This document shows positions 48,001 through 62,114 of a stretch of 64,000 nucleotides of DNA, one piece after another. A model generated the notes under the pieces. The model saw only the letters and a program-made list of their open reading frames with translations. It ran no database searches and was not told the DNA's origin. The stretch lies in the NCBI GenBank assembly GCA_019843655.1, contig JACDQD010000003.1:8930925-8994924 (forward strand), written 5' to 3'. Positions within the stretch are counted from its first letter, which is position 1, and each line of letters opens with the position of its first letter. Made by a program: the position numbers and the translations under genes. This stretch comes from Lethocerus indicus. Lineage: Eukaryota > Arthropoda > Insecta > Hemiptera > Belostomatidae.

Positions 48001-51000
48001 GACACACTTTGAATGGAATGAATTCACGTTTGAATGAGTTTCTTATCAGAGTCGAAGTTGGGTCACGGTTTCCTGCCCACCTCCAATCAAGCCGCTGATA
48101 ACGATTGCCTATGCCCGGGTTCAGTACGTGTCCCGGATACGCTGGTCGCATTTTTCCAACCGCCTCTCCCGTCGTTTAGAACACAACGGCGAGGGTATTT
48201 TCTCCGAGTGTCATTTTCGGCCCGTCGTTTGCGCGTTCGATGCATTGTGTATTCCGGGCCCGGACCAAGCGGCATGACTCAAATTGACGTCATCAGTACC
48301 CACACTATTCCGGGTCCGTTTTATACACTATCGTTATCCTATATCTTTCCGCTTATTGTTCTTTACATTTAAATTTATCTTTACATTTAATTATAAAATT
48401 TTTTAAAACCTATTAATTAAAACGTATTATCAAAACAAATGCAGTGTAAGGAGTTCTGTCATATAGTGGGCAAAATAGCTAATTTCAGTTGTTCTCATGC
48501 AGTTTGTGAAAAGCCGCATTGTTTCTGCTAGTTGCCCGAAACAATCTTTCGACGGGTAATTTGGCGGATGTGGGAATCCTGGGGGCCTTCTTCTGAAATG
48601 TATCATAACTGGGGGAGGCTTCAGAACAATGGGGCGGCGTGGCCAAATATTAAAGTGGGGCGATTGTTGAGGCGGACTGAAATGGAAAAATGGCAGGAAG
48701 AAGACGGCCAAGACGGTTTTATCGGTCCAGGGCGTGCCGACAACCCCAATTGGCTGAGCTCGTCTATAAACGTTTTCCGATCTTTACTGTTGGATTTGCC
48801 TATGACTCAAAAGCTTATAGTGACTAGTTTATCCATCGCTCGACACGATTGGAACTATTTTCACATTTTATGGTATTAAAGAGAAACACAATCATAACTT
48901 TGAATCACTACTCGTTCAGTGAGTTCAAATTTGTAATTGATAGTAGTAATTGGTAACAAAGTTGCCGTTTATAGAGTTCCAACAGACCTCATACTGACAG
49001 GTAAATACCGCCGGTAAATAGGCCATCAGTAAAGGAACCAGAGCTCGCTCTCCTAACTGCGGAACCGGACAGAATTAAGTACCCGGCCGATGCTTGAAGC
49101 CTATTAAGCCAAGGTATAAATAACTCCCGTCTGCGTTATGCAACGATATTCAACCTTGCGCCTTCTCCATATTAAGAGCACGCTCTATTGTTTCGATTTA
49201 AATCCGGTGTTCGAGGGCTCTGAGGGATTGCAGACACGTTACTTCATCTTCCAATAAGACGGCCGTGCGTAGTTGTTGAACGCAGCCTCAATTATAGTGA
49301 GTTCAATTAATTCACCCGGTATTGCTTGGAGCTGTGTGTTCCGAGTTGCAGATATGAAAAGTACGCTTCTGGAGTCGTAAAGTAATCATCTAATTTGTGT
49401 CTGAAAATAAGTTATAACAACTGCTTATTAAGGTACAACAATTCCATTTCAAGGCATTGAGATATAAAATATACCACTCCTGATACCGATACCCATAACG
49501 CTGTGAGGTGTCCGCTGGTGAATTGTGGAATAGAGGGAGGGAGAGAGAGGGGGAGATGACGAGGATAATAATGCGAAGGAGTGAGATAGAGCAATGTGGG
49601 AGTGATGAGGGGGAGGAGGCTACCGCCTGAATAAATTAAGGGGACGTTGCGTCAGTCTACAACAATACGCCCAGCAGTGCCAACATTAAAGAAGACAATG
49701 TACCATTGGAAGAAGGCAAGCCTGACTGAACTCAGGAAACGTACCATTTAACTCATGAGCATTGTAAGAACTACCAGTTGAATATAAATTCTAACCGCAA
49801 TCTATATCCTCTAACCTGATTGCTGCGACTTTTTATGCGATCACAAAGTGATCCTGATAAAAAAAGGAATTATACTTCCGTAGGGTTAATGAACCATAAA
49901 GCCAATTCTGCACATTATTAGTTTCATTTAAACTTAAAGGACTTAATAACACATATTTTATCATTTTTTGGGGTGAAAGACTTTCTTCCAAAAAATCTTC
50001 GGTGTCTATATGTATAATAATCTCATTAGGAGTTTTATTGTGTCTGTTCTTCTGTATATTTTCACCTAACGGCACGGAGAAAGCCCACATTCCACATTTC
50101 CTCACGTTTTTGCGTCCTATAAATTTCAAGGAAAATTACTGCAATACCCCGCAGACGTGCGAGTTTGGCTCACGTGTATCACATCGATAATGTATATATT
50201 AGCTGTTCGAAGAAAACTTAAGTTGAAACCGGCGATACAGTTGTCAGTCGTTCTCATATCGCCCTAGTCCTCCCTCCAGTACGGCTCGTTAAGTGGGTTC
50301 GCAATCGGAATTAAAAAAAAAACAAAAACGCCTGCGTACGCATTGCACGTCTGCAGTTAATGGGAGTGAATGAATATTCACCCGGTCGGCTGAATGCAAT
50401 TTGTTTGTTGGCCCAGTTATTGTCGCTGTAAAACTGGTTTAAAGGGATCGGCTTTCCCTTGAAGCCCCGCGCGCGGCCTCCATTACCCCCGGGCCGCCCC
50501 AGTAATTGACCGTGCTCCGGTAAAGGCCTCGATCCGCTGTCTTTATTTTTCATCGTCCAACTCGTAAATACTTTTTCTTTACAAGTTTATCCTCAACCAT
50601 TCTACACTTTGACGCCACAAGCGATCATATACGCGATAGTGTGCACACAGTTCGGTCCGTTTTATAAATTGGTAATTCTGTTAGAGTAATACTTTGAATT
50701 CAGGGGACGAGGTAATTGTGTCGAAGATACGAACATAATGGATATATAAAGACTAGCATAAATCCTGGAATTTATTTGTCATTCGAATGCAGTTAAAATC
50801 CCTTAGGATTTCTCTTCGGGGCTCTTTAGTGCGTGATTTTGTATTTCTTTTTCCCAGGTCCCTTTTGCATATTCGTTACTTCGCTTATGAAATATGTTTA
50901 TGCAGGAGCGGCTCATGAATAATGCATCGATGTAGGAGGCTATTCACGGCCCACCTCCTTTTTTTTGTACCTTTTTGGCGCACCTGGAGTTGAAAAGAAA

Positions 51001-52519
51001 TCATCTCTCGGAACGTCTTGCTTATTTCAGTCGAACGTCCGTATAATTTTAAAAATTCGCTATTTTAGATTGGACACACGAATATATACCAAACAGCAGA
51101 AGCCCGCTTCGACAATTACCTTCTCCTCCTGGTCTTATACCTCTAGTCAGATTAAAAGGCTTCATTTCCAGGAAGTACTTAAAACTGTGTAGTTATTTAA
51201 GAAATAATTGAACGATTAAACTAAAGGGTGTTTTATAAGTGCGTCAACGCTGTACATTATATTGTTTCGCCCCTTTAGATGACTTGTCGTCTACATTTTA
51301 CGGCACGTACCAATAACACATTAAAGAACAACTACACTCGCACAACTGTCCTTCGCTGAATAATTCATGGAGGACGCTTGTGGTATCTTCCCACAATGGA
51401 ACTCCGGTGTCCTTAGATATCCTAAATTTAGATTCGGGTCTATAAAGTGCGTACGGCCTCGTTGAGCTCATTGTTTATATTTTCTTCTGCCCCTTAGTAA
51501 CCGATAACGAAGCAAGGTTTGATATACGGGTTATGTCCGTTTGTATATTTATCGCAGTCCTCGAAATGTGATTCGTCAAGAATTCCGAGCGGTTCTACCC
51601 TGCCCTGTCATCATTCACATTTGTTGTGGCATTTATCAAAGACTTGTATTTAAACCGGCAGTCGAGCGCCGGTTGATTAATGAATTTACGGTGTGTAACA
51701 AGCTTTCCCTCTGGGCGCGGAGATGGAATACGCAATACTATGATGGCGATTAATGTATTGCATTGCAAATTATTTTAAAACATTATAAACTCCGTTAGTG
51801 TACTTCATATATTAAATAACAATTAGAAATTTTGTTGACCCTCTATTGACGATGGTCTACAGTCTTAAAGTTTCGACAGCAACGACATGAACCCTGTGAT
51901 TCCGCGGTGAGAAACCAGTGGCAAGAATGAACCCACCGCAGAGAGGAAACCAATGAATTCAGTCCTAAATTTTTAAGAATCAGTCACCAGGCAGTTTGAC
52001 ATTTCACACATGCAAACCAGGCCACGGAATCAACTATAGAAAAATTAAAAACTGTAGTATTATTGAAAGGTATTCAGGACATCTGGTGCTTTTGGAAATT
52101 ATTCGTTTGATTTATCTTATGAAAAGTGTTATCTATGTCTCTTTAGGTATCTTCAGTAATGTAAAAAGGTAGGCCTTACTCTGCAGGTTACTGAGGTCGA
52201 CTATTTTCATTGCTGGTTCCTGGATGTGGGTACATACGTGTCCTTTCATTTGCTCGGGGGCGGAGTGCATATCACCGTTGTCTTCCCCGATTTCAGTTCT
52301 CGTGGTCTCCTTTTCGGTCAGTTTGAACATGGCATTTGGTATTGTGTCCCGGCGGCATCGCGGTCATGACACATATCTCGGACGACCATTATTCCCGCCT
52401 CGTGTTCCCTTCTGTCCCTCCATGTCATCCCCGATGAATTATTCATGGAGGATGTGCGCCTACTCTCCTCCTCCGCCTCCTCCGTGGCCTCATCCTGGAC
52501 ACACACACGAACAAACGCG

Positions 52520-52545
52520 CACACACACACACACACACACACACA
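52520..52545. repeat. (CA)13 microsatellite
   Basis: A perfect 26-nt CA tract, preceded by a shorter CA run at about 52,499-52,508. Confidence 0.95.
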
Positions 52546-53224
52546 GGTCTCTCGCGGTTTCATACTTCTGTTCCCCCCACCCCCCCTCCCGTTTACACAA
52601 CCCACACGCCCCCACGATCATTACCGTCTGTGCAACATCTGTTTTTCCGATGAGCACCATTTGCTTCAAATTTTTTTTATTCATTCCTCGGCTGGAACTG
52701 CGTTCAGATAAGTCGCGGAGAGATTAAGGCCTTAAGATTAAAAGACGAGTCCAGCGGCCGATGGAATTCTTCGTAATGGATATTCGCATATGGCGGATCC
52801 AGACTCTCTTCTGCGGTAGAAGATACATATGAATGTAATTTGCATATTCAAACATTAGCGTATTAATGAAATACTCCTATTACGGGCTGTAAACCTGTCC
52901 GAACATGACTGATGATATCCGTTGTCCTCGATGAATGGCATGGACTGAGGAAAAATCTATGTTGCCGCTTCGTCAACTTATTATCTCAATATTGTTTTGA
53001 CGAATTAACTGTATTATATAGATATTGCATTTCGTGAAAGCTTTCTTCTGCAGGCCCAAAAAAAAACATCGTCAGAGCCAGGACACGTCTGTCCGCCTTC
53101 AACATTCCTTATATGAGTTTTGATTTGTGGTTCCCGAATCGCCGAATCGCCCGCTTTTTGGGCCGGCTTCTGGCCGCCGACGGTGTTGGACGCAATATTT
53201 CGCGCTGCCTGTGAAAAAGAAGCG

Positions 53225-53260
53225 GGAGAGAGAGAGAGAAAGAAAAAAAAAGGAAAAAGA
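53225..53260. repeat. GA/A-rich purine tract
   Basis: All-purine stretch grading from (GA)n to A-rich sequence. It reads as a pyrimidine tract on the minus strand. Confidence 0.85.
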
Positions 53261-56200
53261 ACACGACTCTGGAAGGCAAAATAAAAGAGGTCCATTTACA
53301 GTGCTCGAGTGTTGTGCCCAGTTTTGACCCAGTTCAACTCGGCGAGATCGGTTGACCATATCGGTTTGCCGAGTTGGGACGGACGAAGTTTTTATTATAG
53401 CCGCCTGGGATTTAGTTATACCGCCGGCCTGGTTGTGAAATACACAACCGCGGCAGGAGTCGACCCCATTATTTCCAAATGGGCCACGTGACTCATCGTG
53501 TTTTTGAGATAAGGCGCTTCGTTTTCTAATGTTATGTCAGTCCTTAGAAGATATGTTATCCTCACCAAGTGCGGATTATACTTCTTCCATTTACCTAAGT
53601 ATATTAATGCTATTAAACATTCGAGTAGTTATTAGTTTTGTGTTTTGCAATTAGGTTTAATTAATGTATTCAGGGATTGTTTTATTTTGTACTGGAATAA
53701 CATGGCACGATAAAATTTGAAGGCAGATGCCGACATATTACAAACTTATTTGGTATTGCATCTAAATTGCAACGTAGCCTCGTAAATGTATTAAGGTCCG
53801 AATATGTAAAAGTTTTATTATCATTTCCCAAAATAGTTGTTTTCGTCTCCTTTGGCGTAACGAATCCATGCCCGAGCAACACGCCCCGTCGGTTTTTTGC
53901 TCGAGTGAAGCGTCGGTACAGGCTGCTCAGTTTTATGTCCGGGTCTTTACGATTAAGCGGTATCAGCCCTTTTATTTGCTTTGGGGGGCATAAAATCGGA
54001 CAATGAGTTCGAAAAAGTGACTTTTATGCGGCTTTCTCGAGTAAAATTTGCGTAGTAAAAGCCGAGCAGTAAAGTTTGAAAATCCCCCGGTCGCCGAGAC
54101 TTTATTGGCTTTCGGTGGATTAAAGCATTTTTCTTCTTAAAATTTTTTGTCGTTAATTTTGACCGCGCGGTTTAAGGAACTGGACATTGCCGAAACTGGA
54201 CGGGGTTTCGTGAATATCGTATGCGTGCGATTCGTTTAGGTTGCGAACCATAACCCTGCGCCATGTAGAGAAACGCGTGACCATTATTCCGGTTTTTGTC
54301 AAGCTATAACGATACAGTCCCCGTCAGTAATTTCTGTCTCACTTAATTGCTGTACGGCTTATTAAATAATAGTAATTGGCCTACTGACTGAGTCATTTTC
54401 TTTTACGATATTAAGGCTTTTGAGTAGTGGGTTGCCAATACGACACTGCTTGAGGCATTAGCCTCGAAAATGAAAAACTCAGAAACCCTCAGGAACGCAC
54501 TATTGAAAATTTTTTTCCGATGGGAAACAAAATGCTTTGTATCTAATATTACCTCAAAAATTACACCTCATTATTTGATTCCCTAGAAGAAAATTATAGC
54601 CTAAGTATCCAGCCAGCCGTTCTAACGTCACGGAGGTCCTAATCGCCTGTTGTTTCTATCACAATTGTCGAATTGGAATCGGCCGATGGTGGGAGGATGT
54701 GTGTTCACGTATGAAATAGGAGGGACCCGCCTAACCTCCGTTCAATGTTGATGGACGCTCCTTGAATACTTGACTTCAACATCGAGCTGTCGGGGATCAA
54801 CGAACCCTGCTGTCCAACTGTCCAACTCGACCGCCGAGTCCAAGCTGTGTCGGAAGGCAAAATCTCGATGGGCAGTGACTGTAGTATAGAACCTGTGCGA
54901 ATTTTAACTATTTATACGATTACACTAACAATTTTTAATATCTTTCGAAATTAAGTTTCGACATAGTCTCTCCTCGTGCATTTCATAGTTCCCACACTCA
55001 CTTGGGTTGTATAATTTGCAAATGCCGCGAGAAATGGTGGCGGTTAGGCGCATTGACAATTTGAAGAAATATTTCCCACTCATTCGAGCGTCTATGACGA
55101 AATTGGAGTTCTCGATTACGTCTTAGGTGATGAATCGTCTGCATTTGGATGAATACTGTCCTATAAGCGGTCCTGTAGGCAGTGAACGTGCAACATTCAG
55201 GCGGTTAGGGCGTATTTCTGTTGCGGATATTCTGCGTTCAACAGTTAATACTTTGTAAATGGGATCCATAAGAAGTCCAGGCGTAGGTCGCGCCTTTCCT
55301 TTCCGCGTTTTTTTCGCCTTGAATTCTCCGCTTCTTCAGCGAGAACGATTGCCGCACCTTCTTCTCTCCGACCATTATAATTTAACCGGTTCCGAGTTAT
55401 CTATCGCGTCGACTTATTATATTGGCTGCGGTAAGTTTGCAGTCGTGATGCGACAGATGCTGGGGGTGCGGCCGGTATTTTAGTTCGGGCTGAGTCACTG
55501 GTTTTGGCTCCCAATCTGCATTCGTCTGTCCCTCGGTGAAGAGCTGCCCACCTGGCTCCGTTCGGCGTCTTTTCATAGTTGATTTCGTTAACGTTAAATA
55601 AAAACTTAATTCGAGACACTTAGTAGATTCATTGAGTTCTTCCAAAATATTATATTGCGCTTTATAAACTGTTGAAAACCTAACGATTTACTAGAGAATG
55701 GAGGACACTATGTTTTGAGTGGCATGAGAATGAGCACCGCCACGGTATGCTTAAATTTCGACGCGTTTTCGAAACTGAAGAGGTGAGTGGGAACGACCAA
55801 CGCATATTTCCGTTCGTTAGGCCCGCGGAACCAAAATTCTATGCAAATACCGAAGCCGGATAGTCGAATGAATTACGATTTTGTAAGTGCCCCGAAGGGA
55901 GAATGGTCAGAAATATGTTGTTTGAGGCCCTCGCGGCCGGAGAGAGACTGTGGGAGACTCCCACGCGGTGTCCACTCGCATCAGTCGATATCTCCCGAGA
56001 TATGCATTACGGCTGGCGTCCACTTCACAGGCTATACAGGCCCGATTTCGAAAACTCGTTTGAAATTAAAATATTGTGCGCTGTCCTAACCACGCCTCCC
56101 GGGATCTGCGCCTAAAACTTTTCTACTTCCCCGACTTTTTCTGGTTCGAAAATGTAAATTAGTGAACAGAAGAAGAAGGGAAAAAGAAAAAATGGCTACG

Positions 56201-59200
56201 TCATAGCGTTTCACAGTATGAAGTACATTATACAGTACAATATAGATATTGAATGTCTGGTCCAATATGAATTTCGTTTTGGTCCACCGAACTCTGTGAT
56301 GATAAACAGATTTCTGTCCTATCAGTAATTGGGTATCCATTTTTTTTATCGTTATTCCTTCGGTTGTCGTTTGCATAATGGGTCGGACTAGGAGTGTCCA
56401 GTGACATCCGGATGTGTATGTCTTATTTGTAGTGTCTTTTCTCTTTATTTATTTCTCCAATAGACTGGTTTCAGAATTATAAATCGGTTGACTACAGATG
56501 TGAAATATAATATGTTCAACTGGTGGGTGATACCCCCTATTACTGTCCGACATCGCCGATATGGTATATATTTTCTGAACCGGTTCCTCCATAGAGTAAT
56601 ACTGGACATTGAAATATCCCCCTCGAAGTACAATCGTCCGTATCCTTTATCGTTTGTGAATTCACCACAGCGCGCAGTCGTTACCGACGGGTACGACGAA
56701 AACCTTCACTATATATTGAAGTTCCATAAACGATTTGGAACCGTTTTCTGCCTCGTTTAGAAAATTGAAACCGTTGTCGACTGAACAATTCGGTTTAATG
56801 GGTTTGGGAGGAGTGCGTATGTAACGGGTGTACACGAGGATAACAATGGGAAGGACGATGGGGGGGAGGGTGGTGGGTGAGAGAGAGGTCTGTTTGTGTC
56901 CCTCTCTTCCTGTCGTACAGCCCGAGCCGTCACGCATCTGTAACATATCCGACTACAATGACTCCATTACAAAGTTATCTTGCACAGTTTTTAGAAACCG
57001 AATAAAATAAAATGCGTGTTTAATCGATAAAATCGTGTGGGCACAATTCACTTGTAGATTTGCCCGGACAAAGTGTGTTCGTACAGGAATTTGCATTTTG
57101 TAGGTATTAATTCAACTGAACCTCAGTTAATCCTGGAAGAAATTCTTTAAGAATGATAAGAGTAGATCAGTTCAGTTTCATAAAAATAGTAACCCTGCTT
57201 CTGATTTTTTAATGGGGATGATGTAATTAACTACGTATTATCTGAGCATATGATTAGGTTATAATATTCAATTTTATGTGAATGGACTCATTTAAATTAA
57301 ATGAACGCATATCAGTTTCTGATGTTCATTCCTAAGCCTAATCTAGTGGCCGCGTAGTCTGCGATAATGTTCATCGATAGCGTTGTATAAACCAGGAATA
57401 ATACAATTGAGTGCAAACTAAAAATTCACTTCACATATTTAAAATGGTACAATCCAATTTTTCACTGTGGTTCTAATTGTCACTCCGAAATGTATGATTT
57501 ATCTGATATATTCGTAGAGTATAATGGGGTATTAAAATAGGAGTCAATTGGTGTTGTGCTGTGAGAGGGGTATCAATATGGTTTAATTTGTGGCACGCTC
57601 CCTGATCCTATTAGGGCGGTGAATGGGAGTGAGATGGAGGGAGCGGGATGGGGAGGTTCCTGCCTGCAGTCGTGGAGCCCCTTCAAACACAGTTTAATAG
57701 GCGCATACGACGCCCCGGACCTTTTTCCATTGCATTACGTTCACCAATTACCCGCCGGCCTCTATTCCAATGCATTCTCAGATCCGATTCTAGATACGGA
57801 GCAACGCGTCATTAGTCGTGAAATACAATTGCACCTACAAACAAGGTCCGGCCGTTGTTTCGGTAATTCTTTGCGATTACACTCACGAAATCGAATTATT
57901 AGAATTTTATATGTAATAGCGACTCGTACAATAATTTCGCAATGGCTCTTACGATTTCCTCGTCCTATCAGTTGTTTGGATCGGAATTTTTTTACATATA
58001 TAAACAATCAGGCTCCATAATGCTAAAACGTTAATTGTATAATATCTACACTATGAATCTCTATTTCAGTCGATGGGCTTTCAGTATCCTGTACAATTCA
58101 GCATAAATAATGGTAATTGACTGAATGACTCTGCGGTACAGTCCGAAGTCGTACACTTTGAAGGTTTTCTAAAAGGTTTCATGAGGGGAAAAACAGATGT
58201 TTCCAAAACGTAAATCGAAATTGATCCTGGTTGAAGAAAAGATTTTTGATTCTCTTGAGGAGATCTTTTATGGAAATTTCATTTGATGGAGTTTTTTAAG
58301 GAATTTTTATTATCGAGTTTTTACTAGGTTAAATTAGCACGAGAAATATACATATGGTCCGTCACCGGGATTTGGGCCCAAGATTAATAATCCCCGCGGT
58401 AATTTCTTAAGGACTTTATTTGGACGTGAATAAGCGTGTTGGACGAGGACAGAAGAACTCATAAGTCGATTGACGGATATCCACCATGACGGGACTTCAG
58501 ATGAAATCTCGGTTTGAAATTCTTCTTGGACGTTCCCATGGTGGGGGGGCGACCTTGTGGCGCACGACCTTTCTTCGGAGGGCCGATTTCAACCCGTTTC
58601 AGGCTCGATCCACTTCCCGGCCCGATCCGCTTCTACCCTCGAGGGCCGGTGCAGTTTAGATTGTGAAAACTCTCGTGCCGGTATTATGCGGCCGGCGAAG
58701 GAAGAAAAAAAAAGAAAACGACCCGTAGAAATAACGGTACGCCCTGAGCCGCTCGTGATTGGCAAACCGATAACTTCTGACTCCCACCTCGCGGTTTTAT
58801 TTACTTTAAAGGGCCCGACTTTAGGCCAGTCCAGTTGACATACAACATAAATTGTGCCAAAATTGAATTCATTATAACGAAGGCCGCAGAACTCGCACAG
58901 CTCATCCTTGAACCGGGCCACGGTGCCGCGAAATTATTCGCATCCAGTATTTGGCCCTCTCCTTTTGTCCGCCCCGAAATTTAATTAAAACCTAATTGCG
59001 CTAAGAGAGCCGAACGAATCGGTAATAAATCGGGCGGTATTTATTTTCTTTGGTCCCGAACGAATTTCGTGGATCCAATTTTTAATGGCGGTCGAGAGTT
59101 GTCTGCGTTTTTGGAATTTTAACGTCAATCAAGTCCGTTTCGGGAAGTACGACAATTAACAGTTAATTTTTACTTTTAATCTGATTTTTATTTTATAAAG

Positions 59201-61078
59201 AATCAGTTGTTCCAATTTTTGTGAGATTCTACAATTGATTTTGTAGTTCTGAAAATGATGACAGTGGTGTGTATGTAGTGCAGAGGCCCATAACCCAGTT
59301 TGAGGCACGTGACACATGCGACGTTTCGCAACACAACCGGTCGTCGGAACTATTCCCTGGCATGGTCAACGGGAACAGGGGGAAGGGGGGGGGCGACTCA
59401 GTGACGAGGACTTTTGCAAAACCGATATTTCCCACTTATCCGGCTGTCGCAACGTCGTCCGGGGAAAACGATCGAAATATTCGTGCGATTTCCCGCCGAA
59501 AATCGGCCGCCGATTCCTGGAAGGGTCCGCCTGACAGCCCCCCCCCCTCCCAAATGGACAGGCTCCCAATATGGTCGAAAATGCGTAATTGTTACGAGAC
59601 CCGCTTTCGATAAACTGGTTGCCCCTAATGATGAAATTGCACTTCTCTGCGGGCAGAGGGAGGGAAGAAAAACGACTCCTAAATCATGCCGTTTATGACA
59701 TAATGGCGCGGCCCGCTTGGAACACATAAAATTAAATTGTGAATTCTGTCTGAAAACAGGCAGTTTTAGAAAACCTCGTGTTGTCGACCTTTCGGTTGCA
59801 GTTCCAAATAAAGTCCTGTATTTGGAAGCTCCTCGGATATAACAGAACGATTGAGTGTTCCTTTTGCTCATTACCGGAATCAAGGACGTACGTCGCTTGT
59901 ACCAATTAAGGCGTTGAAAATATCGAGTTCGGCAGAATTTCAATAATTTACAATGAACTATCTGATCCGATCGGGTTGTATATGTTTGACGTACGATAAA
60001 GTGGTGACTTTAACGTTATACATTTATGAATATCGATTTATTCTGTAGTGAAGCACCAATTTGATTGTCATGAATTTAACATTTATTTTGGCTCAATAAT
60101 AATTCTGCTATCGTTTGTTTGCGATCTTTTCAGTTGGAAACGGTTAGTTATTTATCACTTCTTCGATCGGCGAAAACCTTTCCGTGACTTTCTTCAGTTC
60201 CTACTTATTATGGATCATTATGAACTTGAAGTGGTTGATGGACTGATAAAATTCCTCCGTTTCCCGAAGAAAGCGGTAGCCCGTGCGGCGTATCTTCTTT
60301 CAAATATCTTTTTTGACTGAGAATATTTTTTTAGGATGAATAATTTATGAAATTAAAAATATAATAACGCGCGGGTAGAATACATAATATTAAAATGAGA
60401 AAAGCACGAAAGATGGTAGTCCCAATCTCCACGGAGGTTTTAATATTCCGGGAGAATGAATTACTCGGAAATTATAATTTCAGTTTATTTTTTTTATGTT
60501 TCAACTTCGGCCCAAGGTTTCGGATTTTACCAATTTCTTTCCTTATTGCTTTTCTTGTCTTCCTCAAAATGTTGTACGCTTTCGACGTTCTTGTGTTTAA
60601 ATCCCTTGTAGATTATATGGCCTCCAGGTATCTTCGAGAAAAAAATAGAAATCTATTATTTTATTTATTTTGGGAAGTATTTATTTATAGCGTTATTATC
60701 AGCGGGTTTTTGGCTAAATGGTTTTATATTACCCAGATAATTTTTAGTTTCTGGGCCGACTTCTTGCAATAGTATTAGGTATGCCCCTCATTCATGGTTG
60801 ATTTACTATTCAGTCTTTATTTTGGCTCTATTGGCCTCCAATCGGATTCGGGCGGCGTTGCGTCATCGCCGGTGGTGATGATCACAGCCAAAACATGTTG
60901 GCCAATCCGCGTCTGAGAGTTGAAAGACTGATTAAATTTCTCTTCGTACACTCGTTACCCCCTCCTTGCCCCCCTCGTTACCAACCATCCTTTTACTTCT
61001 TCTCTTTTCAGCGAATGACCAGTGACATCACCAATTGAATCGGGTATAGTCCGTTGCCCGAGGAGATGTCCACGACTT

Positions 61079-61101
61079 ACGACCCTGTCTTCGTGGGTCG
61101 T
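61079..61101. repeat. Small hairpin, 7-bp perfect stem
   Basis: ACGACCC and GGGTCGT flank a 9-nt loop, about 70 nt downstream of a strong 3' splice-like site at 61,011. Probably incidental. Confidence 0.5.
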
Positions 61102-61786
61102 GAAAATCCGAGATGATTATTGTATTTATGCGACAAATCTGATAAGCAGCATAAATTGTACGGACTAACTGTATAGTAACTTGGCATCCCATTTACTTTT
61201 TTAAAAATTATTATTTATTTAATCCGAATATTCACTACATGCATCCGATTTACATCAATTTGAAAACAAATCTTCGATCAAAGTTGTATCGTCGTTATTT
61301 CTATATGAAAATTAATGTACAACTCACTGCCCGAATTTATTATCAGCAAAGATCTTAAAGGCACTTTACTTGGAGCAGATGTTCTACCTTGTGTGTAAGC
61401 GGTAAGGATAGCGTTATTAGAATATGATGAAGCTGAGGCCACTCCTCTGGGGGGGAGGCCTCCACAAAGTTCTTTTAGGGACCAGTTTCGCCCCGAGCCA
61501 TATGCAAATCCGCCTTATACGACCTTCTTACACGCCAGACCCCTTCTTTCCTCTACCTCTGATTTTCCCTCCCATTGTGTCCTTTCTCTATCCCCTGGGA
61601 TTTATTCCCGTCCGCATCGCCGGTAATTCACGATCACGCATCGCTCGTTACGTACCGAAAACGAAAAATACTTTTATCTGTTTTTTCGACGCTCAATTTT
61701 TTTGTTTATGGTCCGCGGAAAAGGAGGTTTAGTATATTTACATGCGTAACCTTTACGAAACATATGATTGTAGTATTTTGTTTCAG

Positions 61787-62114
61787 TGATGAGCAGGAAC
61801 GTGTTTGTAACTGCAATGCAATTATTTCCACGGTGGATAAATGTAATGATGTTATGAACCTAATAATTTACATATATAAGGAAAGCTCAGCCGCGCTAAT
61901 AATACTTATAATTTTTGTTTCGCTTACGTTATCCATTTATTTATATAGGACTGTATTCGGTTGTCAAAAAAAACAACAGAAGGCCTTTTGTTTTACAGAT
62001 CCATCCATCGCACTAAATCCTAGTCCTATTTCACACCGGGTCTTTGATCTAGATCTGTTCCCATCTCGAATCGAAGCTAATTACACGTCCTCTCAACTGG
62101 CAGATCATTTATGA
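61787..62114 (+). other. Possible terminal exon: membrane-protein C-terminus
   Basis: TTTTGTTTCAG ends at 61786, with GCGTAAC 37 nt upstream as a possible branch site. From 61787 one frame stays open for 108 codons to a TGA at 62112-62114. It reads as a short Cys-bearing segment (VCNC at residues 6-9, Cys19), a hydrophobic stretch at about residues 35-53 that could span a membrane, then a basic stop-transfer region (KKQQK at 61-65) and a roughly 45-residue tail. That order is what a type I receptor end looks like, and Cys-x-Cys next to the membrane occurs in several cadherin-like receptors. I cannot name a family. The frame extends upstream without a stop and chance frames in this window reach about 180 codons, so it may be chance. 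No AATAAA was seen close downstream. Confidence 0.25.

Larger units (their letters stand above)
45096..61786. other. Non-coding segment after site 4 (16.7 kb)
   Basis: No supported gene. Contains (CA)13 and purine tracts (listed separately), GC-rich patches at about 47,300-47,560, 48,030-48,280, 58,540-58,810 and 59,280-59,540, and several G or C homopolymers. Splice-like signals are CAG followed two bases later by GTAAGC at 46,111, strong 3' splice-like tracts ending at 50,857 and 61,011, and GTGAGT at 55,783. I see no further CAG|GTAAG ratchet point on the + strand here. Confidence 0.5.

Noticed and set aside
52127..52151. TTTAG|GTATCT and similar TAG|GTATTA at 57,103
   Set aside because: The +5 G is missing and there is no RS-exon-like downstream site.
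52224..52727. 167-codon frame with Pro and His/Thr runs
   Set aside because: The runs come from translating the (CA)13 and C-rich tracts; no splice or promoter support.
59398..59943. Longest open frame in the window, 181 codons on the minus strand
   Set aside because: Overlaps four frames on the other strand, composition is CpG-driven, no domain is visible and it has no splice context.
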